In this document: positions 6,357-15,484 of the stretch, in pieces
Numbering within the stretch: position 1 is the stretch's first letter
Layout: each line of letters starts with the position of its first letter
The notes under the pieces: generated by a model
Told to the model about the DNA's origin: nothing
The model's database searches: none
What the model saw: the letters and a program-made list of their open reading frames with translations, nothing else
Made by a program: the position numbers and the translations under genes
From: DAHUYF01 sp963838385
Lineage (GTDB): Bacteria; Pseudomonadota; Alphaproteobacteria; ATCC43930; CGMCC-115725
Reading direction: 5' to 3'
NCBI GenBank assembly: GCA_963838385.1
Contig: CAWIRE010000009.1
Location: 186,001 to 250,000 of the forward strand
DNA: 64,000 nucleotides

Positions 6357-8743
6357 CAGGGATTGCGTCCGATATCGGGCGCGATGGTGTGCAGCCGGCT
6401 GCGCAGCTCCTCGGTGATGGCATCCGCCTCGGCGGCGTTGTGGACGACGCGCGGCGACAGCAGGACCAGCAGCTCGGTGCGCTGCTTCTGGTCCGATTTG
6501 GTGCCGAAGAGCGAGCCCAGCACCGGGATGTCGGTCAGCACCGGGATCCCGGAATTGCTCACCGTGCGCTGCTCGGTGATGAGGCCGCCCAGCGCCACCG
6601 TCTGGCCGTCCTGCACGGTCACCGAGGTGTCGACCAGCCGCTGGGCGATGGTCGGCGCGTTGAGGGTGGCGCTCGTCGTCGCCGTGGTGTCGACGTTGCT
6701 TACCTGCTGCGAGATGTCGAGCGTGATGACGCCATTGACATTGACGCGCGGCGAGACGGTGAGGATGACGCCGGTATTGACGTACTGGATGGTGTTGACC
6801 AGCGGCGCGCCGCTGGTGATGGTGCTCTGCACCTGCGCCGTCGGCACCGGCACCTCGTCGCCGACCTGCAGCGTCGCCACGTGATGGTCGAGCACCAGGA
6901 GCTGCGGCGCGGAGACGACGTTGACATTGGTGACGGCGGAGAGCGCGCTCAGCACCACGCTGGCGGGACCGGTGAGGAAGGCGTAGTTGAACCCCGGCAC
7001 GACCTGGGCCGGCACGCCGGTGGCGGTGCCCTGGGTGAGGAGGGCGTTGCTGCCGCCCTTGTTGAAGAACCATTGCGTGCCGTAGGAGAGGCTGTCGTTG
7101 AGCGTGACCTCGGCGATGGTCGCTTCGATCAGCACCTGGAGCGGCACCACGTCGAGCCGCTTCAGCGCATCCTCCACCATCCGGTACTCGCGCGGCCGGG
7201 CGAAGATCACCAGCGTGTTGTTCTTCTCGTCGGCGACGATGCGCACCTGCGGCAGGTGCAGCTCGTCGCCGCCGCGCTCGGCGCCGAACGCGCCGCCCAG
7301 CGCCGAGGCCAGCCCCTGCGATTGCGGCCGTCCCTGGCCCTGATTGTCCGCGCCGGAGGCGGACGAGGATGAGGAAGACGGGGAGGGCGAGGGCGTCGTG
7401 CCGATGCCTGCGGCGGGCGAGGCCGGCGTCGTGCCGCCGGTCGAGCCGAGCGGGCTCGAGGTGAGGCCGGGCGTTCCGCCGCCGCCCGTGCCCGACATCG
7501 ACTGGAGCGACTGGCTGCCGGCCTGGACGGCGCTGGTGAAGGCCTTGTCGGGCGTCGTCTGCGGTTCGACCGTCTGCACCGAGCCGCTGGAGAAGAGCTG
7601 CGAGAGCACCTTCGCCAGGTCGGCGGCGCGGCTGTTCTGCACGTGGTACTCGTAGAGGCGCGGCGTGTTCTCGTCGGCGCCCTTGTCGAGGCGCTCGATC
7701 CAGCGGCGCGCCTCGTCGAGATAGGCCCTCTGCGGCGACACCGCGAGAATGGCGTTCATGCGATCGAGCGGCGCGAAGCGCAGCACGCCGGCCAGCGGCA
7801 CGCTGCCGCCGGCGCCGAAGATGGTGTCGAGCTCGGCGGCGACGTTGCGCGGCGTGCTGACCTGCAGCGGGAAGATGCCGAAGGACATGCCCTTGAGCCA
7901 GTCGACGTCGAAGCTGCGCAGCAGATCGATCGCGGTGGAGAGGTCCTGCCCGGTGCCCGACAGGATGACGAGGTTGCGCGCCGCATCCACCTCCATGACC
8001 GCGCCCTTGGGCAGCAGCGGCTCGATGGTCTGGCGCATGTCCGCGGCGGAAACGTATTTGAGCGGGAAGACCTGCACGTTGTAGCTGGTGCTCGTCCCGC
8101 CCCGTTGCGGCGGCGGACCCTGGCCCACCACCAGCGCGCCTGCGCCGCTGCGCGCGGCATCCTCGACCGGCACGACGCGATAGACGCCGGCATTCTCCAC
8201 CAGCGCCAGGCCGCTGGCGCGCAGCGCCGCCTGCAGCGTCGGCAGCACTTCGTCGCGCTGGAGCGGCCGGCTGGTCTGCAAGGTCAGCGTCGCCTGTACC
8301 TTGGAGTTGACGGCATAGTTGAGGTGCAGCACCTGGCCCAGCACCGCGCGCAGCACCTCGCGCACATCGGTGTCGACGAAGTTGAGGGTGACGTTGCCTG
8401 CCGTGGCGGCGGCGCCGGGCGGCGCCTCGGCGCGCGCCGCGATCAGCGGTCCGCTGCCGGAGATGATGATCGGCGCCGGCGGATGCGTCGGTGCCGGCGA
8501 GGTCTGCAGCGCCACTTCCGGCGCCGGTCTCGGCGTGATCGGCGGCAGTCTGCGCGTCGGTGAGGCGGCGATCGGCGCGGGCGCTCCCGCCTCGGTCTGG
8601 CCTCTGACCAGGGGACGGTCGATCCCGAGCGTGTCGCAGGCGGCGACGAGGCCGGTGGCGGCGATCGTCAGCCAGGTGACCATCGTTGCAGCACGGAAGC
8701 GGTGACGGCCCGGTGGGTTCGCGGCGACGGAGATCGGATTCAT
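6356..8743 (-). CDS. gspD: Type II secretion outer-membrane secretin GspD
   Basis: The product is 795 aa from ATG 8743. A lipobox-like VAAC near residue 36 suggests a lipoprotein. N0 to N3 domains follow (NVTLNFVDTDVREVLRAVLG, then NVQVFPLKYVSAADMRQTI). A serine/glycine/proline-rich linker sits at about 440-500, then the C-terminal secretin barrel with VPVPTAQVQST and GIPVLTDIPVLGSLFG. Twelve to fourteen GspD subunits form the outer-membrane channel. The protein is longer than many GspD proteins because of the linker. A second start at 8683 would begin closer to the lipobox. It lies upstream of gspK on the same strand. Confidence 0.92.
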   Translation of the reverse strand: MNPISVAANPPGRHRFRAATMVTWLTIAATGLVAACDTLGIDRPLVRGQTEAGAPAPIAASPTRRLPPITPRPAPEVALQTSPAPTHPPAPIIISGSGPLIAARAEAPPGAAATAGNVTLNFVDTDVREVLRAVLGQVLHLNYAVNSKVQATLTLQTSRPLQRDEVLPTLQAALRASGLALVENAGVYRVVPVEDAARSGAGALVVGQGPPPQRGGTSTSYNVQVFPLKYVSAADMRQTIEPLLPKGAVMEVDAARNLVILSGTGQDLSTAIDLLRSFDVDWLKGMSFGIFPLQVSTPRNVAAELDTIFGAGGSVPLAGVLRFAPLDRMNAILAVSPQRAYLDEARRWIERLDKGADENTPRLYEYHVQNSRAADLAKVLSQLFSSGSVQTVEPQTTPDKAFTSAVQAGSQSLQSMSGTGGGGTPGLTSSPLGSTGGTTPASPAAGIGTTPSPSPSSSSSSASGADNQGQGRPQSQGLASALGGAFGAERGGDELHLPQVRIVADEKNNTLVIFARPREYRMVEDALKRLDVVPLQVLIEATIAEVTLNDSLSYGTQWFFNKGGSNALLTQGTATGVPAQVVPGFNYAFLTGPASVVLSALSAVTNVNVVSAPQLLVLDHHVATLQVGDEVPVPTAQVQSTITSGAPLVNTIQYVNTGVILTVSPRVNVNGVITLDISQQVSNVDTTATTSATLNAPTIAQRLVDTSVTVQDGQTVALGGLITEQRTVSNSGIPVLTDIPVLGSLFGTKSDQKQRTELLVLLSPRVVHNAAEADAITEELRSRLHTIAPDIGRNP

Positions 8744-8820
8744 GTGCGGCGGAAAAGAGAAATATCGGCGGGAGCCGGCGCGCGGAGCCGCGATGATGGT
8801 GAGCGCCCGCCGCTCGAACA

Positions 8821-8868
8821 ACGATTATTTCTGATTAAATTTAGGGTGGTCGACATAATACCGTCACA
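8821..8868 (-). promoter_or_regulatory. AT-rich patch upstream of gspD, likely promoter region
   Basis: In a GC-rich neighbourhood the bases from about 8821 to 8868 are AT-rich (ATTATTTCTGATTAAATTTA, then ATAATACC). The patch is 80 to 125 bases upstream of the chosen gspD start and is the only such patch between gspD and the next gene. I could not assign -35 and -10 boxes with confidence. Confidence 0.3.
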
Positions 8869-8905
8869 AGGTGCGGGCGGATCGCGGGTCGTGCCGTGGG
8901 CCCCT

Positions 8906-8950
8906 CACGAAACGCCCGCTGCCGGCGGGAGCCGGCAGCGGGTTTTCGTG
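8906..8950 (-). terminator. Strong hairpin terminator after the phosphoesterase gene
   Basis: A perfect 12-bp stem, CCCGCTGCCGGC and GCCGGCAGCGGG, has a GGGA loop (8915-8942). It is extended by CACGAAA on one side and TTTTCGTG on the other. It lies 28 bases past the stop of the minus-strand phosphoesterase, whose transcript would end in a short T run. It would also insulate gspD from read-through. Confidence 0.75.
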
Positions 8951-8977
8951 TCACCTCGATCGGTGATGGCCTGCCGC

Positions 8978-10729
8978 TTACTGCGGCCGGCCGGTCGTCG
9001 GATTGAGGATCAGCGTCGTCAGGTTCGGCGCATCCTTGAAGTCGAGCATGTTCATGATCGACCCCGAGAAGTGGTCGAACGAGCCCTGACCCAGCTGCTG
9101 CGCCGGATCGAGCGCGTCGGGACCGTCGATGAAGTCGAGTTTCCAGTTCACCTCGATGAAGCGCAGGCTCGAGGTCTGGTCGGTGAGCGTGTGGTCGACG
9201 AAGTTCTGCTTGGCCCAGGGCGACATCACCATGAACGGTATCCGCGGGCCGTAGCCGCAGCGCTCATTGACCTGGATCGTGCTGGCCGCTTGGCCGGGGG
9301 TGGCGCAGACGCCGGAGGTGGTGATCTGCGGGCCGCCCGAGCCGTTCGAGTTCGGGAAGGCGTTCTTCGGCGGCGTGCCGCTCGACGGGTTGAGCGGGAG
9401 GAGCGAGTCCGCCGACGAGATCGAGGGGTTGACGATCGGTCCCGGCACATGGTCGTACCAGCCATCGCTGTCGTCATAGTTGATGATGACGAGGGTCGAC
9501 GACCAGAACTCCGACCGCTGCAGCGTGTTCAGCACCTTCACCACGAAGGCCTGCTCGTCGAGCGGGTCGGAATTGCCGGGATGGGCATCCTGATAGGCGG
9601 GTGCCTTGAGATAGGACACCGCCGGCAGGTTGCCCGCGGCCAGCGCATTGAAGAAGTCGGAGATGTCGTACTGGTGGTTCGCCTGGTCCGACTTGCCGAT
9701 CTCCGCCGCCGTGTCGGGCTTCGGCCGCAGATGATGCGGGTTGCGCGTCGACGGGTAATATTGGAAGGGCGCGTGATGCGGCACATAATCGGTGATCGGG
9801 CTGGTATGAATGTCGAGCCCGGTCGGGTTGCTGTCTTCGGCCGGCGGGTTCGGCGTGGTCGCCGGGAAGGTGTGCGTCGAGCCGCAGACGGCCGGCGACT
9901 TCGTCGAGCCGTCGGGGTTCAGCACGGCGGCCACGGTCGGCGTGAAGCCGCCCTCGAACCAGCCCCAGGTGATCTTCTTGTCGTTGAGCAGATTGCCGAT
10001 GTTCGTGCCGTTCATCTGCAGCGTCGTGGCATTGGCGGTGCCGCCCTTGTCCCGGCCGCAATCGTCATAGGCCGGGTCGGTGTCGCCGATGTCGGTGGTG
10101 GCCGTGGTCTGCGTCAGCTGCCCCCCGGAGAAGGTGAGCAGGCTGCCGAACACGGTCTGTCCCGAGACCAGCTCGATCGCGCCCGGGGTGGACGGGCCGA
10201 ACGTCGTGCCGAAGGAGTTGTCGTTCATGGCGAAGCGCTGGGCGTAGTTCCACAGCGCCGTGACGGTGTTGCCGTCGTAATAGCCCATCACCGAGGAGCC
10301 GTCGGGCCGGCAGCCCAGGCCGAGCTGGCCCGTCGCCTGGACGAAGAGGTCCATGAGGCCGCCGTCGAACGCCTTCTGCTCGTCGGTGTAGCCGTGGTCC
10401 ATGTCGCAGGTGAAGGCTTCCGTGCGGTCGAGCCGCAGGGGCTGCCGCAGGTTGGGGTTGTTGGTGAGCAGGCCGCCGGAGAGGCCGTTCACCGTCGGCG
10501 TGTCGGCCGCGGCCTTGAACTTCGGCTCGCCTTCCGGGTTCTGCGCGACGGGGTAGGTTGCGAAGTAGTGATCGAAGCTGATGTTCTCGCCGAAGATGAC
10601 GACGACGTGCGTGATCGGCGTCGTTGTCTTGGCGGCCAGGGCGTGGGTCGCCCCGGCACTGGCGAGCATGGTCGTCGCCGCCAACGCGGCGAGCAGCCTG
10701 CTCCGGAGTCTCGAATGCTTGGTTTTCAC
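8978..10729 (-). CDS. Secreted phosphoesterase (acid phosphatase / phospholipase C family)
   Basis: This 583-residue protein has a Sec-type signal peptide (basic start, hydrophobic 11-28, cleavage after about A32). It has the family's three motifs: THVVVIFGENISFDHYF (about 40-56, metal ligands E48 and N49), DDSDGWYDHVPGP in the C-terminal half, and GYGPRIPFMVMSPWAK. The family (Pfam Phosphoesterase, PF04185) includes AcpA-like phosphatases and PLC enzymes; substrate cannot be told from sequence. It stands alone, divergent from the imelysin gene. Inference: its export signal and position beside a type II system make it a candidate secreted substrate. Confidence 0.88.
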   Translation of the reverse strand: MKTKHSRLRSRLLAALAATTMLASAGATHALAAKTTTPITHVVVIFGENISFDHYFATYPVAQNPEGEPKFKAAADTPTVNGLSGGLLTNNPNLRQPLRLDRTEAFTCDMDHGYTDEQKAFDGGLMDLFVQATGQLGLGCRPDGSSVMGYYDGNTVTALWNYAQRFAMNDNSFGTTFGPSTPGAIELVSGQTVFGSLLTFSGGQLTQTTATTDIGDTDPAYDDCGRDKGGTANATTLQMNGTNIGNLLNDKKITWGWFEGGFTPTVAAVLNPDGSTKSPAVCGSTHTFPATTPNPPAEDSNPTGLDIHTSPITDYVPHHAPFQYYPSTRNPHHLRPKPDTAAEIGKSDQANHQYDISDFFNALAAGNLPAVSYLKAPAYQDAHPGNSDPLDEQAFVVKVLNTLQRSEFWSSTLVIINYDDSDGWYDHVPGPIVNPSISSADSLLPLNPSSGTPPKNAFPNSNGSGGPQITTSGVCATPGQAASTIQVNERCGYGPRIPFMVMSPWAKQNFVDHTLTDQTSSLRFIEVNWKLDFIDGPDALDPAQQLGQGSFDHFSGSIMNMLDFKDAPNLTTLILNPTTGRPQ

Positions 10730-11109
10730 GGTCTCTCCCTCGCAAAGTAGTGGCAGTCATCGGCAACAATCGGTGAAAATCGCCCGAGCGAAACCGACGA
10801 CGCAGCCATTGCTCGTCGCTGCCCGTGGCGAAGTCGCACCGTACTGAGCGCGCAACATCCCGTTCGGCGGACAACCCCTTGTCCTCCGGGCTTCAACTTC
10901 CGCCGTGAGAAAAAACCCCCGGTCGTGCGTGCAGGTTGACTGTAGTCGGGCGGCGTTACCTTTTTTTTTCAGAACGGCGGATGCTCCGAAGACAGGGCCC
11001 ATCACATCGTCGCACGAAGCGCGCCGCAGGCTCCACTCGCGGCGGCGTCATAAAACGGCAAACAGCGCGAGCGTAATTTCTCGCGCAGATTGGTTTGGTC
11101 GAGGGCTCA
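10730..11109. other. Divergent intergenic region between phosphoesterase and imelysin genes
   Basis: This 380-bp stretch holds no gene I can support. It must carry the promoters of the two divergent genes. Notable features are a run of nine T near 10962-10970 and GAGGG at 11101-11105, four bases before the imelysin ATG. I saw no clear Fur box or Pho box. Confidence 0.5.
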
Positions 11110-11905
11110 ATGAAGATCAGTTACTGTGTCGCGCTGCTCGTGCTGACGGGCGCGCTGCTGACGGGGTTGCTCGCCGGCGCGCACGCCGCGGCGACCGACG
11201 ACCCGGTCGAGCGCTATCGCTCCTACCTCATCGAGAATGTCGGCCAGACGCTGGCCGGCGCGCGCACGCTGCGCGAGCGCATCGCCGCCAAGGATCTCGA
11301 CGGGGCGCGGCGCGCCTGGGTCGAGGCGCGCGTCGGCTGGGAGCGCTCCGAGGTGTTCACCGGCGGCTTCGTCTCCGATCTCGACGACAAGATCGACGGC
11401 TGGCCCGACGCCACCACCGGATTTCACGCTGTCGAGGCCACGCTCTTCGTCAAGGGCACGACCGACGGGCTGGCGCCGGAGGCCGACAAGCTCGTTCTCT
11501 GGCTCACGGACCTCGATGTAAAGATCACCCGCATGCCGCTCACCGGCCAGGGCATGCTCAACGGCGCCGCCCGGCTGGCTTACGAGATCGGCGAGAGCAA
11601 GGCCGATGGCGGCGAGTTCGCGGTTCAGCGGCACCTCGCTCGACGACATGGTCCACAATCTCGACGGGCTGCAGCAGGCCTATACCACCATCTTCGCCGC
11701 GCCGCTCGAGGCCAAGGACGCGGCGCTGGCGCGCCAGGCGCAGACTCAGATCGCGGCGCTGTCGACGCTGGTGAAGGCCGGCGACCTCCGGCGCCTCGAC
11801 ACCGACAAGCTGCGCGCCGCCAGCGAGGATCTGGTGGTGACGCTGCAGACCGCCGCGACGACGCTCGGCCTCAGGCGGCCGACGCTCGAGATCCTCGTCC
11901 AATGA
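11110..11905 (+). pseudogene. Imelysin-family (EfeO/M75-like) periplasmic protein, frameshifted
   Basis: Imelysin-like proteins are periplasmic helical-bundle proteins linked to iron or haem uptake. The start MKISYCVALLVLTGALLTGL is a signal peptide. The GxHxxE motif is present as GFHAVE (H106, E109). Near 11617 the reading frame changes: GGCGAG is followed by an extra T. The C-terminal half (FSGTSLDDMVHNLDGLQQAY to LRRPTLEILVQ) then continues in the +1 frame to a stop at 11905. Removing one T gives a 264-residue protein. The stop overlaps the next start (ATGA). Frame 1 stays open, so an automatic call could wrongly join this gene to the cytochrome downstream. It could be a sequencing error or a real recent mutation. 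Confidence 0.8.
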
Positions 11906-13293
11906 GCAGGAGACGTCGGCGCCGCGGCGCTGTTGTCGCGGTGCTCCTGGCGGTCGCGGCGCTGGCGATGCCGGCAACGCCTGCCGGCGCCTTCCCGGTC
12001 AGCGGGCGCGATACGGTGCTGCCGGTGGGCAGCGAGCTCGACGAAGACGCGCTCAGCCTGCCGCGCGAGATCTTCCGCTCGGAAGCGATGGGGGGCGCCA
12101 AATCCTATCTCGTCCGGCTCGGCGACATGGCGTTTGCCTCGCCCTCGCTCTTCGGCGGCGTGGCGCGGCGCGCCGGCATCAGCTGCAGCACCTGTCATGT
12201 CCAAGGCGCCGGCAATCCGCACATCTATATACCGGGCCTCTCGAGCCGCCCCGGGACCTTCGACACCACCGGCGCGCTGTTCAATCCGCCGGCCGACAAC
12301 GGCGTGCTCGACGCGGTGACGCCGCCCAGCCTGCGCGGCGCGCGGTTGCTCGGGCCTTACGGCCATGATGGCCGCTTCGCTTCGCTGCGCGATTTCGTGC
12401 GCAATGTCATCGTCGGCGAGTTCGCCGGCCCCGAGCCGTCGCCCGCGATCCTCGACGCGCTCGTCGCCTATATTCTGGACATCGATTTCCTGCCCAACCC
12501 GCGCCTCGCGGCGGGCGGCGCGCTCGCCGCCGGCGCCAGCCCCGCCGAGCGGCGCGGCGAAGCGCTGTTCCGGAAGCCGTTCCCCCACCAGCCGGCGCTG
12601 AGCTGCGCCGCCTGCCACATGCCTTCGGCGGAGTTCGTCGATCACCGGCAGCACGATGTCGGCAGCGGCGGCGCGTTCAAGACGCCGACCCTGATCAACG
12701 CCGATTTCAACGCCCCCTACTTCCACGACGGGCGCTTCGACACCTATGCGCAGGTGGTGGCGTATTTCGATCGCACCTACGATCTCGGCCTCGCGCCGCA
12801 GGATCGTCAGGATCTCGTGGCCTATCTCACCGCCGTCGGCGACGGCATCCGTCCCTATGAGCGCGACGGCGTCGCCGCGCGCTTGAGCGAGATCGACGAG
12901 TTCGCCAGCGTGCTTGCCAACGCCATCCCCGCCGGCGACCGCGCGGTGGTGGCGCTGACGGTCGATACCGTCGGCGGCGAGCTGCGCGAGCTCACCGAAG
13001 CCTTTCCCGATCGCAAGGATGCCACCGTCACCGGCGGCAAGGAAGAACGCGCGCTCGCCCGCGCCGCGCTCAAGGACCGCGTGCTCGATCTGCGCCGAAT
13101 CGGCGCCGCGGTCGCGGCCGGCAAGCTCGACGAAGCGGCGGCGGAGTACGACACCTATCGCAAGCTGATGGCCGCCGCGGTGCCGCTCGCGCTCAGGGCG
13201 GCGGAGCCCTGGTCGCTGTTCAATCCCGCCATCCACGACGCGCATTACGGTGCGCTCAGGCAGATGCTGCAGGCGGACAAATCTCAGCGCTGA
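11902..13293 (+). CDS. Di-haem c-type cytochrome (MauG / cytochrome c peroxidase-like)
   Basis: The 463-residue product has a signal peptide after MSRRRRRRGAV. Two haem-binding sites are CSTCH at residues 95-99 and CAACH at 235-239, a spacing typical of the bacterial di-haem peroxidase/MauG group. YGHDGRF and YFHDGRF motifs follow each haem. The last 130 residues are mostly helical and lack haem motifs. It overlaps the imelysin gene by four bases. Imelysin and di-haem cytochromes recur together in iron-uptake loci, so the pair probably acts in periplasmic iron redox chemistry. This is an inference. Confidence 0.88.
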   Translation: MSRRRRRRGAVVAVLLAVAALAMPATPAGAFPVSGRDTVLPVGSELDEDALSLPREIFRSEAMGGAKSYLVRLGDMAFASPSLFGGVARRAGISCSTCHVQGAGNPHIYIPGLSSRPGTFDTTGALFNPPADNGVLDAVTPPSLRGARLLGPYGHDGRFASLRDFVRNVIVGEFAGPEPSPAILDALVAYILDIDFLPNPRLAAGGALAAGASPAERRGEALFRKPFPHQPALSCAACHMPSAEFVDHRQHDVGSGGAFKTPTLINADFNAPYFHDGRFDTYAQVVAYFDRTYDLGLAPQDRQDLVAYLTAVGDGIRPYERDGVAARLSEIDEFASVLANAIPAGDRAVVALTVDTVGGELRELTEAFPDRKDATVTGGKEERALARAALKDRVLDLRRIGAAVAAGKLDEAAAEYDTYRKLMAAAVPLALRAAEPWSLFNPAIHDAHYGALRQMLQADKSQR

Positions 13294-13425
13294 GCCCGCA
13301 ACTCGCGTCGCTTTCGAGTCTTTGGGGGTAAACGCCAAAGTGACACTGCGTCTTCACGGCGCCGTCACCCTGGGTTGATAGCGTCGCCTCGTTACGGGGT
13401 TTCCACTTTCATCTCTGGAGGAACA

Positions 13426-15399
13426 ATGCGAGGGGATCTTCTCACTCGGAGAAGATGGCGGCTGAAGGCCGCCATCAGCGTGTCGGTGATGGCGCTTTCC
13501 GCCTTCGGCTATGTCGCCGCGGGCCAAGGCGCGCCTTCCGACAGCAGCAAGAACACGGCGACGCCGATCAAGCACGTCATCATCCTCATCGGCGAGAATC
13601 GCGGCTTCGACCATACCTTCGGCGTCTACCAGCCGAAGGCCAAGGGCGTGACGGTCTCGAATCTGCTGTCGAAGGGCATCGTCAACGCCGACGGCTCGCC
13701 GGGACTGAACTACGCGCTCGCGCAGCAATTCTCGGTGGCGCCGCAGGCGGCCTACTACATCGGCGCTCCCGCCATCGCCAAGACGCTCTACAACGCCAGC
13801 AACGTGATGCCCCAGCCCAACACCAACGGGGCGCCCTCGGCGCAAAGCAACACCGGCGCGCCGTTCGAGACGCTGGCCGAGGCCGAGATCGAGCCCGACA
13901 TCGAGCCCGCGAACGCGGCGCTGCTGACCACCGGTGCCACCGGCCTCCCCACGGGCGTGCTGGACACCCGCATCCCCGGCGCCGGCACGCTGACCGGGCC
14001 CTTCGTGCTGCAGGGGCCGAACATCAGCGACGACGACTACACCGGCGACATGACCCACCGCTTCTTCCAGGCGTGGCAGCAATCGGATTGCAGCATCGCC
14101 AACGCCACCAAGGCCAACCCCTCCGGCTGCCTCAACGATCTCTTCCCCTTCGTCATGGCGACGTACTCGTCGTCGAACAAGAGCGAAGGCAACGAGATGG
14201 GCTTCTATGACGCCGAGCAGGAGCAGGCGTCGATGCTGAAGTCGCTCGCCGACCGCTTCACGCTCAGCGACAATTTCCATCAATCGTTCATGGGCGGCAC
14301 CGGCGCCAACCACTTCATGTTCGGCACCGGCGATGCCGCCTTCTGGAGCGACGGCAACGGCAATGCGATCATGCCGCCCTCCAACATCGCCAATCCCAAT
14401 CCGAAAGCGGGCACCGTCAACCAGTACATTGCCGACAACAACTTCGCCAACTGCTCGGATGTGACGCAGCCCGGCATCAAGCCGATCGTCGACTACATCG
14501 AGAGCCTGCCCTACGACGCCGAGCCGAACTGTGCCGAGGGGCACTACTACATGTTCGACAACACCAACCCGGGCTTCCTGCCGAACGGCACGGTGGCTCC
14601 GGCGGTGCAAGGCGCGATCCCGCCGTCTTCCGTCCGCACCATCGGCGATGCGCTGATCGCCAAGAACATCTCCTGGGCCTATTACGGCGGGGCCTACAAT
14701 GACGCGGTGATCCTCTCCAACGAGGCGGTCGCGGCCAACCCGGCCAACCCGAACCTCACCGCGGCGGCGCTGGCCGACCCCGCCCATGCGCTGGGCGTGG
14801 CCTATTGCCAGATCTGCAACCCCTTCCAATATGCCACCTCGATCATGGGCAACGCGGCGGTCCGCACCGCCCATATCAAGGACACCAGCGACCTCATCAC
14901 GGCAATCAAGGACGGCACCTTGCCGGCGGTTGCCATCGGCAAGCCCGACGGCCTGCTCGACGGCCATCCGCAAAGCTCCAAGATCGATCTCTTCGAGGCC
15001 TATGTGCAGAACATCCTCGACGCGCTCGACGCCCATCCGAAGCTCAAGGCCGAGACCGCGGTGTTCATCACCTGGGACGAGGCCGGCGGCTACTATGATT
15101 CGGGCTTCATCCAGCCGGTCGACTTCTTCGGCGACGGACCCCGCATCCCGCTGCTGATCCTCTCGGCCTACAGCACGGGCGGCAATGTCAACCACTCCTA
15201 TGGCGACCACGTGTCGCTGCTGAAGTTCATCGAGCGCAACTGGAAGCTCCGGCCGATCACCGACCGCAGCCGCGACAACCTGCCGAACCCGACGGCCAAG
15301 AGGGGCAATCCCTACGTCCCCACCAACATGCCGGCGCTCGACGACCTCTTCGACGCCTTCGATTTCGAATCCTTCAACAACCAGCCCTACCTCGACTGA
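13426..15399 (+). CDS. Secreted phosphoesterase (second paralogue)
   Basis: The 657-residue product belongs to the same PF04185 family as the gene at 8978-10729 but is diverged and longer. The N-terminus has TRRRWRLKAAI followed by a hydrophobic stretch, possibly a Tat rather than a Sec signal. Family motifs are KHVIILIGENRGFDHTFG (E57, N58), WDEAGGYYD (from W550) and GDGPRIPLLILSAYS. A strong GGAGGAA precedes ATG 13426. It is separated from the cytochrome gene by 132 bp and followed by a small exported protein. The substrate is unknown; phospholipid or phosphate-ester hydrolysis is likely from the family. Confidence 0.88.
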   Translation: MRGDLLTRRRWRLKAAISVSVMALSAFGYVAAGQGAPSDSSKNTATPIKHVIILIGENRGFDHTFGVYQPKAKGVTVSNLLSKGIVNADGSPGLNYALAQQFSVAPQAAYYIGAPAIAKTLYNASNVMPQPNTNGAPSAQSNTGAPFETLAEAEIEPDIEPANAALLTTGATGLPTGVLDTRIPGAGTLTGPFVLQGPNISDDDYTGDMTHRFFQAWQQSDCSIANATKANPSGCLNDLFPFVMATYSSSNKSEGNEMGFYDAEQEQASMLKSLADRFTLSDNFHQSFMGGTGANHFMFGTGDAAFWSDGNGNAIMPPSNIANPNPKAGTVNQYIADNNFANCSDVTQPGIKPIVDYIESLPYDAEPNCAEGHYYMFDNTNPGFLPNGTVAPAVQGAIPPSSVRTIGDALIAKNISWAYYGGAYNDAVILSNEAVAANPANPNLTAAALADPAHALGVAYCQICNPFQYATSIMGNAAVRTAHIKDTSDLITAIKDGTLPAVAIGKPDGLLDGHPQSSKIDLFEAYVQNILDALDAHPKLKAETAVFITWDEAGGYYDSGFIQPVDFFGDGPRIPLLILSAYSTGGNVNHSYGDHVSLLKFIERNWKLRPITDRSRDNLPNPTAKRGNPYVPTNMPALDDLFDAFDFESFNNQPYLD

Positions 15400-15484
15400 G
15401 GCGGCGCTGATCTGATCGGTGTCGGGCCGGCGCCGGCCCGGGCCTCAGGGCTCGGCCGGCGTCGGTCGTTTCAGTGGCAGGAAC

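Noticed and set aside
4243..6423. Long minus-strand open frame of 726 codons across gspN and the barrel gene
   Set aside because: Translation is arginine/proline-rich without domains; it spans known genes on both strands and is explained by codon bias.
11095..13293. Single 732-codon protein joining imelysin and cytochrome
   Set aside because: The middle section is not protein-like and the imelysin C-terminus is clearly present in another frame; a one-base shift is the simpler reading.
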